A stretch of DNA of 60,000 nt from Strigamia acuminata (taxonomy: Eukaryota > Arthropoda > Chilopoda > Geophilomorpha > Linotaeniidae): contig OX442314.1 of NCBI GenBank assembly GCA_949358305.1, forward strand, positions 52,649,369 to 52,709,368, read 5' to 3'. Positions 58,120 through 60,000 of this stretch are shown piece by piece; the first letter of the stretch is position 1, and each line of letters opens with the position of its first letter. Made by a program: the position numbers and the translations under genes. The notes beneath the pieces are model-generated. The model saw only the letters and a program-made list of their open reading frames with translations. It ran no database searches and was not told the DNA's origin.

Positions 58120-58121
58120 CG

Positions 58122-58751
58122 TGTCGTGATTCGACTTTGTGGTTAAAGATAATGAATAATAGTACTCGGGAAATACAATATAAGATATAATACTGCTTTA
58201 TTAAATACGCTTACTAATACAGTAAAGGTTAAGGTGATTCCAATGATGGTCCTCGGATTCTTCTGCGAATACGAGTCGCCGCTAAACAATGGTAGTTCCT
58301 ATTGTTTAGTCCTACGCGTGGTCTGTGTTGTTGTCTAGGGTTATTTCCACGTGTTATAACGAACACGCGAGAATTCGCTTTCTCGTGCGAATTAAACGAA
58401 TATCGCTTGGATATTTATTCTAGCGTAGTTTGGCTACGCTAAATAAATGTGGCTGTTGTACAGTTGAATGGTCAGCGGGCACCGGTCCTCGATCAATCCG
58501 TGAAACGGCCTGAAAGGTGAGGTAGATGGTGCTCTTGCTGAAATGTGGTAACTGTAGTGTATATCCGGTCAAGCGTTGGCGTTATATATTAGCCGGAAAT
58601 GACGTCATATGCAAATCCTTCTGATTATGCAGGTTCGCAGAAACACGAGACTAGTCAGTCTAGTCGGTATTTCTAGCGCGCTCTAGTGGCGAGGATTAAT
58701 AACATGATAATCGCCGCTAATTACTTCTTCAGGTGATGCCGAATCACCACA
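58122..58751 (-). repeat. 5' LTR of element E
   Basis: 630 bp; no difference from 46945-47574 seen by eye. It carries the octamer, CRE and TATA set at 58582-58616. Confidence 0.93.
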
Positions 58752-59076
58752 AAGGTCAAAATACACAATTTAAGTAATTGTTTTTAACTTATTTTTTCTT
58801 TTCATTTTAAATTCTAGATATTGTGGCCATGACAGTGGCGAAGAGTATCTGAGTGGTTTTCAAACGCAGTGGCAAACTTGAATGTGTCAGTTTGGATTTA
58901 GAAACAACCAGGCCAGTTCCTTCATATTTATTGTCAGGATGGTAAGCCAAGTGCAAAATTGTCTATTTTAGAAAATGCGACATTTCTTTCTTCTTTTTGC
59001 AGTCCATGTGTTATTAGGACCCTATGGGATATAACTTCTCATGCCATTGACCTTTATGTAATGAGTTTATTGACTC
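58752..59076. other. Non-coding stretch after element E
   Basis: Starts with the target duplication aagg. No gene is supported. A pyrimidine tract with TTTTTGCAG near 58990-59001 resembles a splice acceptor. Confidence 0.4.
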
Positions 59077-59240
59077 CAGGGTATGTCTGCCTTCCTTCCA
59101 CAAATTTGGGTTCATGTACGAACTGGAAACCCCCTGGAACCACCCGGCCATGTTCGTTTCTTCATTAATGAAAGTAAGGACCCGACCGACCTGTCTTCCA
59201 AATTGACGGAGTCTCCTGCCTTGGATGAACCAAGCTCAGA
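59077..59240 (+). pseudogene. Relic of the C/E-family ORF3 C-terminus
   Basis: Encodes QGMSAFLPQIWVHVRTGNPL followed by PPGHVRF, an acidic NESKDPTDLSS stretch and a DEPSSE ending, nearly the same as the last ~60 residues of element E ORF3 (about 47800-47970). It is in plus orientation, outside any intact element, and runs directly into a Tc1-like transposase fragment at about 59240. Confidence 0.85.
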
Positions 59241-59700
59241 GGGCTCTGGGGATACAACTTTGCGAGCTTAATCTGCTCCGAGATTGAAGTAATGTTGTTT
59301 TTTCTGATGAGTGCCGAGTTAGCTATGGAGGAAGTGGGCAAGTCCACGTGCGCAGGCCAATTGGCAATAGGTTTGATCCAGTCTTAGTCATGCCAAAGGT
59401 AAAATTTTCTTAAATCATGAAATATTTGAAAAAAATCATTAATTTTCAATCGACTTACCATTTACTGTAATTCCAGAAAAGCAGTGGTCGGTTTTGGATT
59501 AATGTGTGGGCCTGGCCGTCTCAAAGGGAACTAGAACAGATTTGCCGGCTAACTGGATTTTTGAAATCAGTTATTCAGTTGAAACACTTGGCCTGGCCTT
59601 ACTGCCCAGTGCTAAAATACGATTTAGTGCTCAGCCATGGGTCTTTCAGCACGACAGAGCACCCCCCACACACAGCCCGAAATACCCGACAGCTAGAGGT
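59241..59700 (+). pseudogene. Tc1-like transposase pseudogene (copy 2, with intron)
   Basis: Duplicate of 45905-46340. It keeps the VVFSDECRVS and VHVRRPIGNRFDP motifs that copy 1 lost by deletion. A probable intron of about 80 nt lies between AAG|GTAAAA (GT at about 59399) and TTCCAG (AG at about 59475). The 3' part encodes WINVWAW and AQPWVFQHDRAP. It is truncated at about 59700. An in-frame stop after LNLLRD marks it as dead. Confidence 0.72.
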
Positions 59701-59800
59701 GCGCCAATTATTTTTATTTGATTTTTATTCTTGTTTGATTTTTATTTTTATTCTTATTTGATTTTGATTTTGATTTTTATTTGATTTTATCTTATTTCTT
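59701..59800. repeat. T-rich low-complexity tract
   Basis: Irregular repeats of TTTGATTTTTATT. Confidence 0.65.
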
Positions 59801-60000
59801 AAACCCTGGCTGACTCTCCCGAGGCCCGACCGCCTTCTGCTACCCAGCTTCCGACCCCGAAGGTGTCCTTGTACCTGGTTAGTGTAAGGGTAGAAACGAG
59901 GCCGCGTGAGTTAAGGTTTAAGCAAAGATGCTTTTATTTCCGAAAGTTCTATTAATTAAATACAATGTGCCAGGTGGACGAGGGTGTCGCCAAGAAAGAT
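59801..60000. other. Window end; possible start of another LTR
   Basis: Composition changes abruptly to GC-richer sequence, then TTTTATTTCC...ATTAATTAAATAC, similar in style to the plus-strand start of the minus-oriented LTRs of C and E. Only 200 bp are visible and no partner is present, so this is only a suspicion. Confidence 0.2.

Larger units (their letters stand above)
46945..58751 (-). mobile_element. Gypsy-type LTR retrotransposon E with accessory ORF3
   Basis: 11807 bp, with 630-bp LTRs (TGTCGTGATT...AATCACCACA on the plus strand) and a 4-bp target duplication aagg (46941-46944, 58752-58755). On the minus strand: 5' LTR, PBS, gag, pol by -1 frameshift, spliced ORF3, purine tract, 3' LTR. 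Same gene order, PBS and protein families as element C. I saw no LTR differences. It lies between two copies of a Tc1-like pseudogene. Confidence 0.95.

Overview
The window comes from an animal nuclear genome, most likely an arthropod. It has exons with GT-AG introns, an SLC22-type transporter exon, Tc1-like transposase relics, and densely nested LTR retrotransposons of the Ty3/gypsy and BEL/Pao types. The species cannot be fixed from the sequence alone. Names A to E below are local labels for elements found here.

Layout. Positions 1-4600 hold probable host genes: the first coding exon of an SLC22 organic ion transporter (minus strand, runs off the left edge) and, divergently, a single-exon gene for an unrecognised 759-residue protein with a Cys/Gly/Asp-rich tail. 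From 4615 to about 45000 lies a nest: a broken Tc1-like element is split by a ~2 kb segment with inverted ends (5186-44863), which is itself split by two large gypsy elements, A (5391-29598, plus) and C (30058-43558, minus). Inside A sit an intact BEL/Pao element (12643-19128, minus) that cuts A's pol, and a compact gypsy element B (23851-28515, plus). From 45000 to 60000 are relics of a second Tc1-like transposase and of C/E-type genes, interrupted by gypsy element E (46945-58751, minus). All five LTR elements have equal-length LTR pairs and matching target-site duplications (A agtt, BEL/Pao catat, B gatta, C aact, E aagg), so all are young.

How the genes work together. A, C and E make Gag and then Pol by -1 ribosomal frameshifting: G GGA AAC in A, tandem A AAA AAC in C, A AAA AAC in E. 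B and the BEL/Pao element use one long ORF. C and E share a third gene between pol and the 3' LTR. In both it has a short acidic exon joined in phase 0 to a ~900-codon exon, giving proteins of nearly equal length (951 and 947 aa). It has no envelope signature and I do not recognise it. A third, relic copy of its C-terminus lies at 59077-59240. A carries an unrelated accessory cassette in the same position: a 773-aa ORF with a DnaJ-type CxxCxGxG pair, a TGATG-coupled 156-aa ORF, and a 65-aa Cys-rich ORF.

The most unusual non-coding signal is a row of four hairpins whose inner stems differ while pairing is kept. Element C landed exactly in the loop of the first one (arms at 30041-30051 and 43564-43574; the others at 43581-43682).
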